Notes: generated from the letters alone by a model not told the origin. Shown: positions 1 through 15,400, counted from the stretch's first letter. The stretch: DNA of 64,000 bases from Annona cherimola (GCA_030490835.1 CM059972.1:88645137-88709136), one strand, 5' to 3'. A program made the numbers and translations.

Positions 1-445
1 TTTATCTTTATTTTTTCATTGAGAAGCCTATTTTATCAATTGACATCAATTTTTAATTTCTATTTTGTAGACAAAATTGACGTGTATTATAATTTATACG
101 AGGATTGAAATGTAACTAGCCATTTTCTTTCCTTGTCCCCAATCCCAATCAATAGTCGTCATGCAGATGACAACAACCCAGAAAACAACTCATGATGTCA
201 AAAGGCAAAGCTATCTTTAGCCAAATGCAATTCAGGCGTGTCTGAGGCGAACAAATCCACGTAAGCAACACACTCCAGTTCAGTGCATGCCATTGCGGCG
301 GCATTGCCACTTCCCTCCAAACGAGTGCTGTGGGTATGTTGAGGCTATAAATACGCAGCTCTCTGGAAGGATATGGATTTCATTTTCTTTTTCATTTTCG
401 GGAGGAGACATTTCCATTTTCCTACGTCCGTTCCTGAGTGTCATC
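1..445 (+). promoter_or_regulatory. Upstream region and 5' UTR of the AP-5 mu gene
   Basis: This is the non-coding leader of the first gene. A TATA box, TATAAATA, lies at 346-353, which would place transcription initiation near 375-385 and leave a 5' UTR of about 60 bases before the ATG at 446. The interval up to about 280 is ordinary AT-rich sequence. The TATA box is seen; the start of transcription is inferred. Confidence 0.6.
346..353 (+). promoter_or_regulatory. TATA box of the AP-5 mu gene
   Basis: TATAAATA in a moderately GC-rich context, 93 bases upstream of the start codon and on the coding strand of the gene. Spacing fits a short 5' UTR. Confidence 0.6.
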
Positions 446-3400
446 ATGCACGGCTGCAGCATCAGGGCGCTGTGGATCCTCAGCAATCAAGACACCGTCG
501 TCTTCTCGAGGTAATAAATTCCGCTTTCTAGGGTTTTTTTCTTCTCCTGCTTGTCTCGTCCACACCCCCCTGACTCTCTTATCTACGTTTGTTTCCTCGC
601 CTTGTAGATCCTTAAATCAAGCGTTTTAGGTTCTTTTAGCTCTTCTCTTCCCAGATCTAGGGTTTCTGTTCATTCCGCTTGCCCTACTGCTTGAGAAACG
701 GCTAGTTTACATTGAATACACTGCTGCAATGCCTGCGTGGATTTTTTCATGACAGTTCAATAATCGGTACTTGCAAGTTTTTGTCAGTGGAAAATGTCCG
801 TTTGACAGTTAATTTTCTATATTTTTATTTAGCATTAACCGTCTCGACTTGGATGACTTGATGCTAACATATTACCGTTAAGAATGGGAAGTTGTCGGTG
901 AGGGTGCTAGATTTTCAGTTGGTCACCATGGGCTCATCAGTTGTTTCGTACCATTTTTTTCCGCTATAGCACGTGCATGATAAGAATAATTGGACAACTT
1001 ACATTTGTAGCTGTAGTGGTCATGTGTTTAATGCTTGTTGGCGTGCTGTTGTTTTTCCTGGCTTGGCAGCAATGCCTTATCTTTTCACTTTGGTAATACT
1101 TGACCTATCTCTGCATTTACAAGAAAATGTGCTGTTTGCTGATTAATTTGTTCTTATGCATAAACTGAGAAGAGCAAAAAGATAGAGAAATTGAAGACTC
1201 TAGTTTAAAGAAGTTAGAATACGGACTGCAAATAGAGCTAAGATTATTCGCTAAAAAGCCCTTTTCGTTTCCCACTTCAATAAAGACGAGAAATCAATAA
1301 GTGCTTGAGTAGAACTTAATTCTTGGAGAAATCAATGAGTGTTCATATGGAAATTAAGTTAGGTGGAAGAACAATGACAAATTTCAGGAATTTTATGTGA
1401 ATGTGGGATAATAGTCTATAGAAAAAAGTTTTATGGTGTTCTATAAGATTAGCCATGTGTATCGGGTGGATTACTGGACAGTTTGGAGAGTGAATAAGAA
1501 AATTGAAATTACATCTGGAGGAGGATGAGTATTGAATTTTGAGACTGGGAAGTATGCAATTGGAAATAAAAGAATCCCCTAAAAGAGGCAAATCTAACAG
1601 TATTATCAATTAACGGGTATGTGATATATGTTGGATTGGTCTTGGGAATTTTGTTGGTAGAAGTGTTCAAGTGGAACATAGATGGTGCACTTAAAAAAAG
1701 ATAAGAACATAGTAACTGAAGGCATGGTCTGGAATAAAAAAGAATAAGATAAGAAGGTTCGGGATGATGATGATTCTGCATAGTGCAGGTTAGGTGTACC
1801 TTTTGCTTTATCTTGGACAAGTGCATTGGTTGAGCATTTGTTCTAGGATGTATGTTTTCATCGGTCTTTTTCTTAATGTATGAACTAGTTCATCTTTCTT
1901 GCATGTGCAGTTATTAGTCTTTGATTCCTTTATCATCATTTGGGTACCAAATATCATCTTTTTCTAAATTACAATCCTTTGAAGCTTGATAATCTAATAT
2001 CTATATGTATGTTCAAGCTCTTCAGTTTTTTATTTTCCATTTGAAATTTATGAAATGATTCTCTATCTTTCATTAGTCTCGTGTGCCATCATTCTTGTCC
2101 TTAATGCACACATAGTTCCTCAGTCTCTGCATCACTGTTCAAACTTGGAGACATATGTGCCTTATCCATATGTAGGTACTAGCTCTTATTTATTTATTTA
2201 TTTAATTTGATGAGAAGGTAGTAGCTCTTATTGGGGTGTGTTATTTTTGTTGAAAATTTCACACATCCTAGTCTCTAGCTAGATCTTGTAACCCGGTTAT
2301 TTCCTGCTTGTTTTGGAAATACTCATTCTACCCTGAATTTCCTTATTCAAGTGATACTTCCTTTAGACATTTTGCTGAACTACTTTTGCTATATTCTTAA
2401 TGGATTCTACTGTCTCATTCTACTTGTAATATATTCAGTGAACTTCTTATAGTTTTAATTGTTTGGTGCCTTGGCAGGAAGTTCCCAGTTGTTGAAAAGA
2501 GATGGCGCCTGGCTTGTGAGAGAGAGAACAAGGGCTCTAATGAAGATATTCTCAGCTATGCTGCTTTGCCTTCACTTCCAGCAGATTTGGAATTGGCTTC
2601 TGCATTTGCAGAGAGGAAGAAGAGGTTTATTAATTATGTTTGTTGGTTATTACTGTTACTAAATTTGGAAATACTGTAGGAAGAGATATACCTTAGCTGT
2701 GCCTGGGCACTTAACTGAGTGTCCTTCTCACTTCACAGATTTTCAATTCAAGTCCAGTACACTTCAGCTTTCACTTTTGGTGGAAAAATGCTTTGTGATC
2801 AATATTTTAGAGTAAATGAATATGGACTAGGCATGGCAGACAGAATATACATATTTCGGATTCTCTTCAGGATAGTACTGAGAAAATAGAATAAACATAA
2901 TACTATTTGTTCTATGATACTCATATTTAATAGAATATATTATTAGATGTAATATATTATAACAGAATAGGCTATACTATAAGATTATATCAACAGTATT
3001 ACAATAATATAGACATGATTTTGTAATTTACACAATCCCGTTCTGTCCATTATGTCCATAGTAATAACAGAAAATTCAGAAGAATAGACAGAATAAATAA
3101 GATTATAAGCAAATGTCAACAGCTTCCCTGTTCTTTTGCTAGAGATTGCAATGCCTCTTAATAAACAAACTCAATAACAAGAAAAAAAAATAGGAGAAAT
3201 TTTCTTTATTTCATCAATAAATTTGTATGCCGTAAGCCCTATTTGTATACTACTAAATGACTATCCTCCATTCCTCCTAATTTTGGGAAATGAACTAAGA
3301 AAGGATTCTTAGCTCTATATATAGAAATCAGTAACCAGTAGTAGAAGGCAGGGCCTATCTAAATTATGTTTTATATACATACTGGTTATAATGGAAACAG

Positions 3401-6400
3401 TTGCATTGCATTACTTAACGGTTTCCAGCAAAGTGCAGCAGACAATTTGTGCTGTTGCTATGGTTTTGAAGCTTCCCAAGAAGTTCCTGGAGAGATTTTT
3501 TGTTAGAGTTTTCTTCTTATTCTTTCTATTATTTTTTTCCAATGAAAATAGCCTTTCATTACTTTTGTAATAACAATAATACCATTCTACCCATATCTAT
3601 TTTGTCTGCTTTTCATTTCATTTCATTCCTAGCTTTAAAGGAACATTCTGCTCCCTACACTTGAAGTATGTCTTAGTGTACAACTCCGTACATAGAATTC
3701 CTTGGGAGAAGGTTACTTCTTACTAAAATTTCCCAATGTCCTTTTTCAGTCATACTTGGTTGAAACTTGTATGATTCTCATGTTCACGTGTGGACTTCAT
3801 GCCAATCATTAACAGTGGTTGTATGAATATTTTATCTAGATCATTATTATGAAATGGGTATTGAAATTTTAGCATATAGCGTCAACTGTTTTTTAGTAAT
3901 CATGTGCTACCTATTAGCTTGGACTGTTTCATTCAAGCAAGAAATAGGAAAATGTGGGGGCTTTGGGCATGCTCATGGTTGCTTGATTCTCGGTCTTATT
4001 TATTTCAGTAGGATGCTATATTCAGTTATGCTTCTATGACAAAATTTCTCCAAGATCTTTACATGTTCACTCTTTCATCAATTCGAGTAGAAATAGGAAG
4101 GGGAAGGAGGCTTTGGATGTTTATAGTCACTTGATTCTAGGTCTGATGTATTTCATGCACCAATAGTGAATCAGACAATGTATTTGGGGACACTTCCATA
4201 AAAAATTTACCCTTTAGGTCTCTAAAAATCTGCACTATTTCATTTCTCTCTGTCTACCCTACCCCCCCTTCCGCCAATCAATTATGTATTTTCCAGTTTG
4301 GTCTGATATAATGTTTCATTTTTGTATGTTTCCTTTTAGCAGAGATGGTTCTGCTAGAGGCTTTGGCATCCGTGTTACTCAATCAGCTCAAGGATCAGAC
4401 TCCTGGGTTGATGATCCAATTACTCGTCATATAATTAGCCTTCGCATTAACAAAGAAGGGGAGGGAGAAAGTTTTTTGTTATGGCCATTGGTTCTGCACA
4501 TAAAAGGTGTTCATAACATTCTGCTGTTGCCTTTAGTAGAACCGCATCACTTGAAAGCTTATGAAAGCTTGTGCGAGAGATCCAATTGTGGAAATTTAGT
4601 TGGTGAACAAGAAAGCCTTTCTTCTCTCCTCCTTGATCTCCCATGCATCACAGGGTATGGTAAGTTCTTCTGTTTTCATTTTATATCTTATGATTTCATT
4701 GATGTGGATTAATTCTTCTAACCTAATGGTTGTTTTTGTTTTGGATGAAACGCTATTTCTAACTCATGAACCATTCGTTTTGCCCTGAAAGATTGTGAAA
4801 TGCTTTGATGATGGCTACAAGGAGATGAATGGTTGATGTTTCTTCTATTTATAAATTGTTAAATAATCATGGAAACACTCACTAGGAAATGATTTATGCA
4901 GTGGGCACTAGTGTGATTTATCAACTAGTCATGTGGTTTTCTACCTTTGCTGATTGACATTTCTGGTGCAGAAAAAATATATAGCCTGGTTCATAGTAAC
5001 TGCTAGACAAATCTTATTGTGTTGCAGCTTCTTGTTATTCTCTTTGCTTTCCATTTCAAATGAAAATTTTATTTTTCTTTTGGAAATGTTATTGTTTGGG
5101 AATGGAGGGACTTGAAATTGCATGTGTTTATAGGGAAAATTCTGGCGAGTACTGTAAATGCTGTGTAACTTGACTTTTCTCTAATCTCTAGAATTGCAAT
5201 TCAAGGGCTTTTCAAGAGAGCATCTTCAGTGGGATTCTAAGTCAGCGGGGGTTGAACAAGAATCAAGTTATTCTCTTTGTATACTTGGGGTTGACATCTG
5301 TTGGAGTTATTACCATTTGTAATTTGGAGGGGAAGGGCTTGAGTGGGATTCCAAGTCACATGGGGGTTGTAATATTTCTAAATCCCTCCTCTTGCAAATC
5401 CAGTTCCCATTCTCTCCAGTTTGCATATGTTTGGAGGGAAGGGCTCAAGTTATAATGACTCAGTGAGTCTACATTTTAGAATTGGACTACTAAGCTGAAT
5501 ACATGGATGGGTTTCATTATTACTTATCCTTTTTCAAAAAAAATAAAATAAAATTTATTATTATTCATTTTATGATTAACATTATTCCCTATGTTGTTGC
5601 CACCATCAATTCTCATTTTATATCTATTTTATTTTTCCTTTATTTTACCCCAAATATGTGCATCCATCTGGGAATTGGGGAAAAAGCCGAAGACAAAAAG
5701 GAATTTGGAAAAGTGGAGAAAGGAGAGAGAATTATTAGATGGAATTAGGTACGATTGGAAATAAAATGAATAAAAGTAAACCATGTAAACTTTTTAAATG
5801 AAAAGAGTCCACCTGTGATTAAGAATACAGGTTATAATGAGAAGATTAGAGAGATTCATGGTAGTCACATGTCACATCAATTATCAGGAGGTGGAAAAAG
5901 GAGGAATGAGATTTACCTCTTTTCCCATTATGAAACAGTAAGGATGGTAAGATGGAAAGGGGTGGAAAAATGGATTTGTTTGGTGAACTAAAAAAAAGGG
6001 TGGAAAGTTTTCCAAACCATTTCAATGTGAATTGCCATCTTATTTATCTAATAATCAGTTTTTCTTTGCAGTATTACGTGTAGTTTTAATTACCATCTCG
6101 TCTGTTCATACAGAGAAACTTATCTTTTTTCTTTTATTTTCGTTCAATTTATTTTCAGTCATTATCTGTCTCATCAAATCATTTCCTATTGCTGTCTATT
6201 TTACCTATTCACCATATGGTCTTCCCTTTTGGTTTAGAAACCTGGCTTTCACTCTTGTTAAGAACCTGAACAGAATGGTCAGCCATGAACACCCATCAAT
6301 TATTACAAATATAGGCTTGTCCAATAAATTTGTTGCATTTCAACCTTTGCTTAATTTTGGGATCATTCTCTCCAAATTTCAAAATTTGCTGCTTTGCTAT

Positions 6401-9400
6401 GCTACTTTTCATTACCGTCATTTTCAAGTTTACATAAAATTTCAACAAATAAGCTGTTAATGCATTTACCAGCAGGATGCTGTTTCTTGCTTGAAAATTC
6501 TGTTGGATTTCCACTTATTCCATTTCCTGGTACTCTGGAAGTATTCTGAAAGCTGGCGTGCCTTTTAGCTTATGTGGTACCTATTATTATATACTAAATG
6601 TGACCCAAGATTTTCTGCTAAATGTCTGATTTTTCTTTCATCTGCTAGGGCATTTATGGTAGCTCAGGTTGTGGGTGATGTGATTACCAGTGATTTTACA
6701 GAACCAGAAGTAGTTGCTGTATCTTCGTCAGTTGGAGGGTTGTTGGATTCATTGACTGGCAGTATAGGGATATCAAGCATTTCTGCCCGAGCAAAGCCTG
6801 TAGCAGCACCTGTTGCAGCTTCTTCACCTTCAGCCACTGTGGCGACTGGTGCCACCGTATCAGATGCTCCAAAGAGCCTTTTGAAGCCAATCGACAAAGA
6901 TGCACTACGGACTTTTATAAGCAGCTCAATGCCCTTTGGTTGGTACTTTTTTGCTATGGTATTTCTCATCTCAGGTTTCCCTCATATTGGTTTTCATGGA
7001 TGTGTTGCATTCTCATTACTTGTGGTGTGAGAATTTTGAGGAGGATTTGATCTTCTTCTGCTCTTCTTTTATGTTTTTCTAGGGACGCCCTTGGATCTCA
7101 ACTACTCAAACATCTCTACAATAAAGATAAGTGGGTTTTCATCGCTGGATGTGCCTCCTCCAGACCTCAAGCAACCTGCATGGAAGCCTTATCTTTTCAA
7201 AGGAAAGCAGCGGATACAATTTACAATTCATGAAAGCATTTATGCTGCAATGTATGATCGGGATGAAATTCCAGATGTTATCTCAATTTCTGGTCAGGTG
7301 AACTGCAGAGCAGAACTAGAAGGATTACCCGATGTATCATTTCCTTTGACAGGGTTGAACAACGCACACATTGAAGTTCTATCCTTTCATCCTTGTGCTC
7401 AAGTCCCACAAGTCCCAGAACATGGTGTTGACAAGCAAGCCGTGATGTTTTCACCACCACTTGGAAATTTTGTTTTGATGCGATATCAGGCCTTTAGCAG
7501 GCTTGGTCCTCCAATTAAAGGCTTCTATCAGCTGTCAATGGTCTCTGAAGATGAAGGTGCATTTCTTTTCAAGCTCTGTCTGATGGAAGGCTACAAGGCC
7601 CCTTTGACAATGGAATTCTGTACTGTCACTATGCCCTTCCCCAGGAGAAGGGTGGTTTTTCTTGATGGCAATCCTTCCATTGGTACAATTACAACGACAG
7701 ACCATTCTGTTGAATGGAAAATTATCGTTAGTAGCCGAGGTATCACAGGGAAAAGTATTGAGGCAACTTTTCCTGGAACAATTAGGTTTGCCCCCAAAAC
7801 AGTTCAGAGGTCTATTTCTAGGACTCTTCAAGGAGGGATTTCTGAAGAAGATAGTGACATCGAAGCAGAAAATTCTAATAACATGGCTATTGTGGAGGAT
7901 TTTTTAATGGAGAAAATGAACAAGGACCTCCCATCAGTTGATTTAGAAGAGCCTTTCTGCTGGCAAGCATACAACTATGCAAAAGTGAGCTCTTTGTCTT
8001 GGATATTTAGGCTATGATTTTTCTTTTTCCTTTTTGCTTGCGATCTTGTTTCAGGCATCAATGTCATTACCTGCTTATCTGCGGCAATGTTTTGCTTGCT
8101 TATTATCAGGTCCTGCCATTTGTTTGTGAAATTTTAGTCATGGTCTTTTTTGTTTTTTTCCTCATAGAATAGTCAGGGGCATTTTTGAGCAATAAGTAGA
8201 AATAAACTATTGTAAAGGTGAATAAATCATTGTAAAGGCACTATACTTTTTCAGCTACTGTTATTTCATTTGAATGAAATCTTTACCACCCTGCCCATGT
8301 ATCTGGCATGTTCAGATCTTAGTTGCAGACGGCCAAGTTACTGATTGCTTTTTCCCTGAACCTGGTCATACCATTGTTATGAGTTTACCCTGGCTAGTGC
8401 TCTGAACCTGCACGCTGCTGTTTTTTATTGGCTTAACAGAACTCTTGAAACTGCCAGGTTTTAATTTTTAAGCAAGTATAATTTGTAGGATTGTTGTTCA
8501 TGTGGCCATATGCATGGATTGAAGCTGAATATTTTATTAAACATTTTTTTTCTGCCTCTCATCTTAAGGGTGTGTTTGGCAACAACCAAAAGTTTTCATC
8601 TAAAACTTTTCAATCTAAAACTTTTCATTCTCTATAACTTTTCTATTTTTTAATTATTTTTTTACATCTCCCTATATAAACCACCCTACTTTTCAATCAT
8701 TTCTACACAATTACCTATACAACTAACCTATCTATTTTAACTTTATCCTCTTTACTCCTCATTATTACCCCTATCATATCACATCATTTGACAACTTTTA
8801 TTCTTCAAAACTTTTCACCAAAAGTTTTTTCCATTCCCAAACACACCCTAAGATTGATACTTTTCGTATGATCATTTTCTTTGATTACAGTTCTATATAA
8901 GTTTAACTTTATTTATTAATTTATTTTTGATGTTTGGTATATATATTTGTAACTCTTAACTATCTGAAACTGGAAAGTTCCATTGAAAAGTTCAGTCATA
9001 TTTCTGATGTCTAGTTTATTTTTCATTAGTGATAAATCTGAAAATTTGCCTATTTCAAGGAATTCAAGGATCCCCTAATTGCAAAGCAACAAACAGTGGT
9101 CTTGTGTTCCCATGATGAATGATTCACATATTGAGGGGGTTGGGGTTACATGAAATTGACATTCATTCAATTTCTTTTCTCGTGAAGAAAAGCATCCTAA
9201 AAGGCATTCCATTGTCTCAGAGAATGCCCTGTGCCCATTTTGCATTCAAGTAATTCTTTAGCATGAACTTGTTTCTTTCATTTATATACTTTTGTCTCAG
9301 ACAATCTAGGTTTGTCCTGATGTGTGTTGCAGGTAGCCTTCAAGATCGTGGGTGGAACATTATCTGGAATGTTGATTGATCCAAAATCAGTAAGTTACTT

Positions 9401-12400
9401 GCCTTTACCACAATGGATCATCACCCTTAGACATCTAGAAGTGAGCATGTCGAATGCCGTTGTACCTGTTTGCAACTTGGTTTAGTAGCAGATAATGATT
9501 CTCAGCAATGTATTAAAATTATCAGTCGAGCATTAATTTTCCCCCGGGAGTTTTAACATCATCTAGGTAGCGAATATTGCATTTCAATTGTTAATTGTGA
9601 ATGCCAAATATCCTAGAAATCCTGCTCAGGATTTGTGATATCACTGAAAGTGAATATTGCTGGCCTCAAAAAAGATATCATCTGTTGTATTTGGAGATAT
9701 TGTTGATTCATGGAACTATGTTGCTAAAATAAGAAAAAATAAACAAGAGAAAAATTCAGCTAACACCTTTATTAGGATGAAACATCAGTTAAAATGTCAA
9801 TCTGTAATAAATAATAGGAGCATATCAATGTGACAGAATATGAGTTGTACTAATTATTGAAATATTCTGTGGTAACTAAAATAATTATTCATTATAATTA
9901 TACAGTCTTCATGCACATTCATGCTTAAATAAATTTTTTTTTTTTGAGAATCATGCGTAAATATTTTTAATATATTATTCTTATGGGGAAATACTTAATT
10001 GGTACTGACACCATTAGGGCCTATCCAGGAGCATCCTATTGGATGGAATGGGATGAGGATTGAACTACTTTTCTCATTCTTTATATAATCTTTCATTTCC
10101 CAATATATAACAACACTACTTTTTCCATTCCCTATACAATCTCTCATGTTTTAATACACTACCACCTCTCCTAGTCTTGTTTCCTCATTTGAATCTCATT
10201 CCATTGGATGCTTTCAAACAGTCCCTTAAAGATTTCAATATGTCACTTCCCTTTTTGGCCCCTTTTGATGATGAATGAAAATCCAATCCTCTCAATCTGG
10301 TCAGAATCATTTATTTATTTCACAAACCAAGTTTCATCAGAATGAATGATGTGCATACGCCTCATCTAAAAAATGTAAGAATTCAATGCTATAAAATGAT
10401 TTGATTTATATATCAACCAGGATGGGCCCAAAATCAGGTGACCCACTGAAATCTTGAGTGGTACCTGGTACGATTGAAGTATGTCCCATTCTTATTTATC
10501 CATGGTCACCAATTTGAGTTAAAACTTATTTAGGGGATTATCCCCAGGTTTTTGCCTTACAAAAACCATACATACTCCAAATTGTTTTTAGTATATTTTT
10601 CATCAGAGTATCAATTGTTGATGTTACAACTTTGTTAAAATCACACATCTGGTGAAAAATCCCCAAGTTAGGCCTCGTTAGAACTAGATTAAATTAAAAA
10701 CAAATTTATCTAGCATCTATTTTCATGCAGATCCATATGTCGATTTACCTATCTTATCCTTATTTATCAGAAATCACTTAATAGGGGTCAAATCTGGGAT
10801 TTCCTTGAAATTGCCCCTAATTTTATAAAAACCTAAAATATGCACAACGATGTTCCAAATTTGCATTTTGCCAGATTTATCATTGTGAATAGTGTATTTT
10901 TTGTCAAATACTTTTATGACATTTTGATATGGGTTGAATCACATGATTTGGGAAAAATCCCTATATTGGGTCAATTTTCGTGACGTGTCAAACTGCACTA
11001 AATCCATACAAACAAGCAGTTGACATTAAATCCATACGAGCAAGCAGAAAATAATCTATTTGACTCTAAACATATGATTTGCAACTGGAAAGGAAGAGGA
11101 ATAGCGTCTCTAGTTTTATTACAATGGACTTTGTGAACTGCTGCCCTTCCCATCACTTTCCATTGTAAACAGCTTCTACAACAAGGAAAACAAAACTCCC
11201 CTTTGTAACTGGCTGTTGGCACCAAAAATGGAGATTGAAGGCTTCAAATATTGTCTTTGCTGTTGCTAATCATTAGTAGCAGCTACATAGGAGTGAAGTT
11301 ATAACAGTTTATTCTGACAAGAATGAAAGAAATATTGCAGCAGTGTTAGGGAGGCCTTGCCTTGGGAGTTTTTATCGAAAAGAGAGAATACCTCTGCCAA
11401 ATTCATATTCTTGTGAGATGATATTGATATTTTATGATAATATCGATAATTACAATGATATTAATGAAAATACTTGCTGAGACGCGATATTTGGTGTTCA
11501 CATTATCTTGATACTGTATCGTTTAGTTTCCAAAAAATGTGATGAAATAATAATAATAATAATAATAATAATCATCATCATCATCACCACCACCACCACC
11601 ACCATCATTCTTTATGATCACGAACTATGTTTTTCAGTGATCTCTAACATCTTCACATTTTGTTTGATCACTTCTGTCCACATTTTTTGGGTCTTTCTCT
11701 CATTCTCTCATTGTCTTCCATTTGAATAAACTCAACTCTCCCAGCATTTAACATGCTCAAAACACTTTAGTCTTTTTTTCCTCATTTTATTACCTATTGG
11801 CTTTACCTTTAGATTACCTCGAATTACTTCATTTCTAAGTTTATATTTCCTTATTTTGGCATTTATTAACCTTAACTTTCTCATTTCTGCTACACTCATC
11901 CTATGCATATGTTGTTCTTTAATTACCCAACAATTTACGTTATATAGTCTAGTTGGTCTAATCACTATCCTCGAATCACTATCCTGAAGCATTCCACCAT
12001 TTCCTTCTCTTGCTTGGATTCTATTTATATTGTCTTTTTCAATTTTTTTTCGTTTTCCCTAAACACCGAAAGTTATCATTTCTTGGTACTAATCTCAATT
12101 GGATTTTCATGAGGTTCTCTCTATTATTAAAGTTGCATTTCATGTCTAATTTTTGTTTGACTAATCTAAAACCATCAGATTCTAAAACATTTTTTCACTT
12201 GTTTTATTTTAAGTTTACTCTTGTTTCATCTATTAGGACTCTATCATTTGTTAATTTTAATAACACGTATCAAGGTATTTTCTTTTTATAAATGTCTATT
12301 AAGTTCATGTATAACTCAAGTGTGAGGATTTAAGGTTGAACCAAGATGCAAACCTATTGCAATTGAAAAATCACTCATATCCCCACTCATGGTCCTTCTA

Positions 12401-15400
12401 TTATGCATATCTTTAATAACATCAATATATCTACGGGTAAATTTTTTCTTTTCTTTTCTTTTCTAGCACCTACCGTAATAATTTTCTTGGAAACTTACCA
12501 TATGTTTTTTCTGAATCAATAAAAATTATATGTATATTCTTTTTCTTCTATCTATACTTGTCAAATAGTGGCTTCAATGATTGATCTTCTTGGCATAAAA
12601 TCAAATTGATTTTTAGAGATATTTGCTTGTTTAGTCTTTATTCAACTACTCTTTCACATAACTTATTGTGTGAGACATTAATTTTATTCCACAGTAATTT
12701 GCATGATTGTGAATCTGTCTTATTTTTATAGATTAGTACTATAGAACTTTTCCTCATTTATTTGGCATTTACTTCGTTCTTATAATCTTCTTAAATGTTC
12801 TGATGGATCACTATTTAGTAAAGTATAAAAATAGGTTTTTCCAATCTTCATTTGACTTCATTTTTTTTTTTTTTACTAAAACTCTTTGGTTTTTACTTTT
12901 AATGCATCTAAAACACGCTAAATTTTTTGGAATTATTTTCTCTTAATTTAGATATATAGTTCCTAATCCGTCATGTAAATTATCATAAACTTTGTTTAGC
13001 TTCACTTAGAATTTTTTAGGTAATTTGTATTGATGTAGATTTGTGTTATTTTTATCCAAATTTCCCATTCAAGGATTTGTCATCTTTATCTACTCCTAGA
13101 ATTCTCTGTCTGACTCCTTTAATACACTTTGTTATTGAATTCCACATTGATTCTACTTCAACTTCTTTTATGCCCCATTTTCCTTCTTTTATCATTATCT
13201 TAATTTTTGAAATTATATTGCTTTTAGGTTTTGTCATTTCTCTTATGCGCATATATATATTCGTTACTAGTAACCTATGTTTGTAATTACTGCACAGGGA
13301 TCCATCTAATCTTTTTCGAGGAAAGAAATCTATTTGCCTAGAATTATTTTTACTCTTAAAATTAATCAAATGTTCACCTTTTTTTTGACGAGGCTTAATC
13401 TCATGCGGTCCCCCATGAGTCCGGCTGTAGGACCTATTTTTAAAATTTTTTTTATAAACATATAGAGCTAGGTGTATTTAATCTATAAACCAAAATTTAC
13501 CATTTTTTGGATACTTTTAAGTATTTTTTTTTATTTTTAAACACAGTGACATTTTTCATAATTTCTGAGTCAGAAAATTACAAAATTGCCGTTGCGTTTA
13601 AAAATAAAAGAAAATACTTAAAAGCATCCAAAAATGGTAAAACTTAGTTTATAAGTTAAAAATATCTAGCTCTACATGTTTATAAAAAAATAAGAAAAAA
13701 ATATTTTTGGGAGGGGAACGTAGGGATCCTCTTTTTTTTTGAAATAAGGTGTTTGTTATAAATAATCATATCTTAACAAAATCTAAAATGACACCCCTTA
13801 TTTTATTCCTTATTCTAAAATCGAAACTTCCATGAGTTATCTTATAGCCCATAATCTCTCTTCTTACATGTTCACTTAAATTTCCTCTTGTCACAATTTT
13901 TTCTTAGTTTGGTGTCCTTTGCATTAGACTACTTATGTTATTTCAAAATTGTTTCTTGATTCTATCCTCTAATTCTACTTATGGTGCATAAGCACTAATT
14001 AAATTTATTACCTTTTCATCTAGCGCAAGTTTTAAGTGAATAATTCTATCATTTGCTCTATTAACATCTAATACTTTGTTTTAGAATTTATTTTCTACCA
14101 TTATCCCTACATTATTTCTATTTTCATCCTTTTCTACATACCATAATTTATATTAATTAATCTGTCTAGCCTTAGATCATTTCTATTTAGGCTCTATTAT
14201 GCCTGCTTGTTGTGAGGACAAAGTGTGAAAAAACTTCTGCTTTTTTTTTTTTTGGGGGGGGGGGGGGGGTTGGTGGTAATGTTTTACCTGGCTTATTTCC
14301 TGCGCTCAAAATTTTTGTGGTAAAAGCTGCAAAAGAACCAGTGTATGGATAAGCTCTAAATCAGAGCTTATCCTGTAATGCAGGGCTACGAGGTGAGTTT
14401 ACCTCCACGCCGAACAGGCCCTTTGTCTCTTAGAGAAGTTATATTGATTCTCTTCTCATAGTATTCACTCATTTCATGTTTTTTTTTTTTAAATTTTAAA
14501 AAAAGTCCCAACATTTCATGAGACAAAGTGGACCTTATCTTTTGGGACTACCTTCTTGAGCTAGCCACGTCTAAAATGACATGAAAATCTTTATCTACTT
14601 CTCACTACAAACTGGTTTTGGTGGCGTGTTGTTTCTGGAGAGATGCCTTAGCAATTCATGCCTATTTCTTAATACAACTGGGCTTAGATGTAGAAAGTCT
14701 TTTTTGAGGAAACACCGTTGCAACCCTTGCTCATTTTTCGTTGCAACTGGGTTTTGCTGCGGTGTCTTGCTTAGAGGGATACCCTTGCACTAACAACTTG
14801 TAATGTTGCTTTAGAATCCATGAAAAAGGATGTGGAAATTTCTAGAGCACCAGTGGCCAATCTAACATGCCAACCTTTGCTTTTTATCCAAGCTTGGGAC
14901 CAACAATAATCATTGATATTTTTTACATGGTGATCTGCTGATCCCTGCTCTTGCACATCAACCCATTCAAGAGCTAACTGAAATTGATCAACTACGGCTA
15001 TTCTTTTGAACTTCTTTATGTAGCTGGAAGTTGATTTTGTAAAAAGCAGACTTTGTTGGCTAGCAACGCAAACCAGAATTTGCTCGCTACATCTCTTAAA
15101 AAAAACAGGAAAGGAAAAAGAAAAAAGAAAAAAAAATCATACCTTATCACTGAGGGTCCATTTGGCATTTGGTAAAAGGAAAATTTTTATTCCCACTTCA
15201 TCCTTACAATCTTAACTACTTAGTCATCATATTTTTCTATTATTACCTCTACATCTTAATTATTTTTTCACATATTTTATATAAGTCCTTATTTTGTCTT
15301 TATTCTCTTTACTCCTAATCACATCACACACACTTATAAAATTTTTCCCTTTTTTTTACCTCTTAGCACATGGACCTTGAACGTAAAAGCCCATAAATGG

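Noticed and set aside
7278..7907. Several antisense and shifted open frames over AP5M exon 5
   Set aside because: Shadows of the conserved mu homology domain frame.
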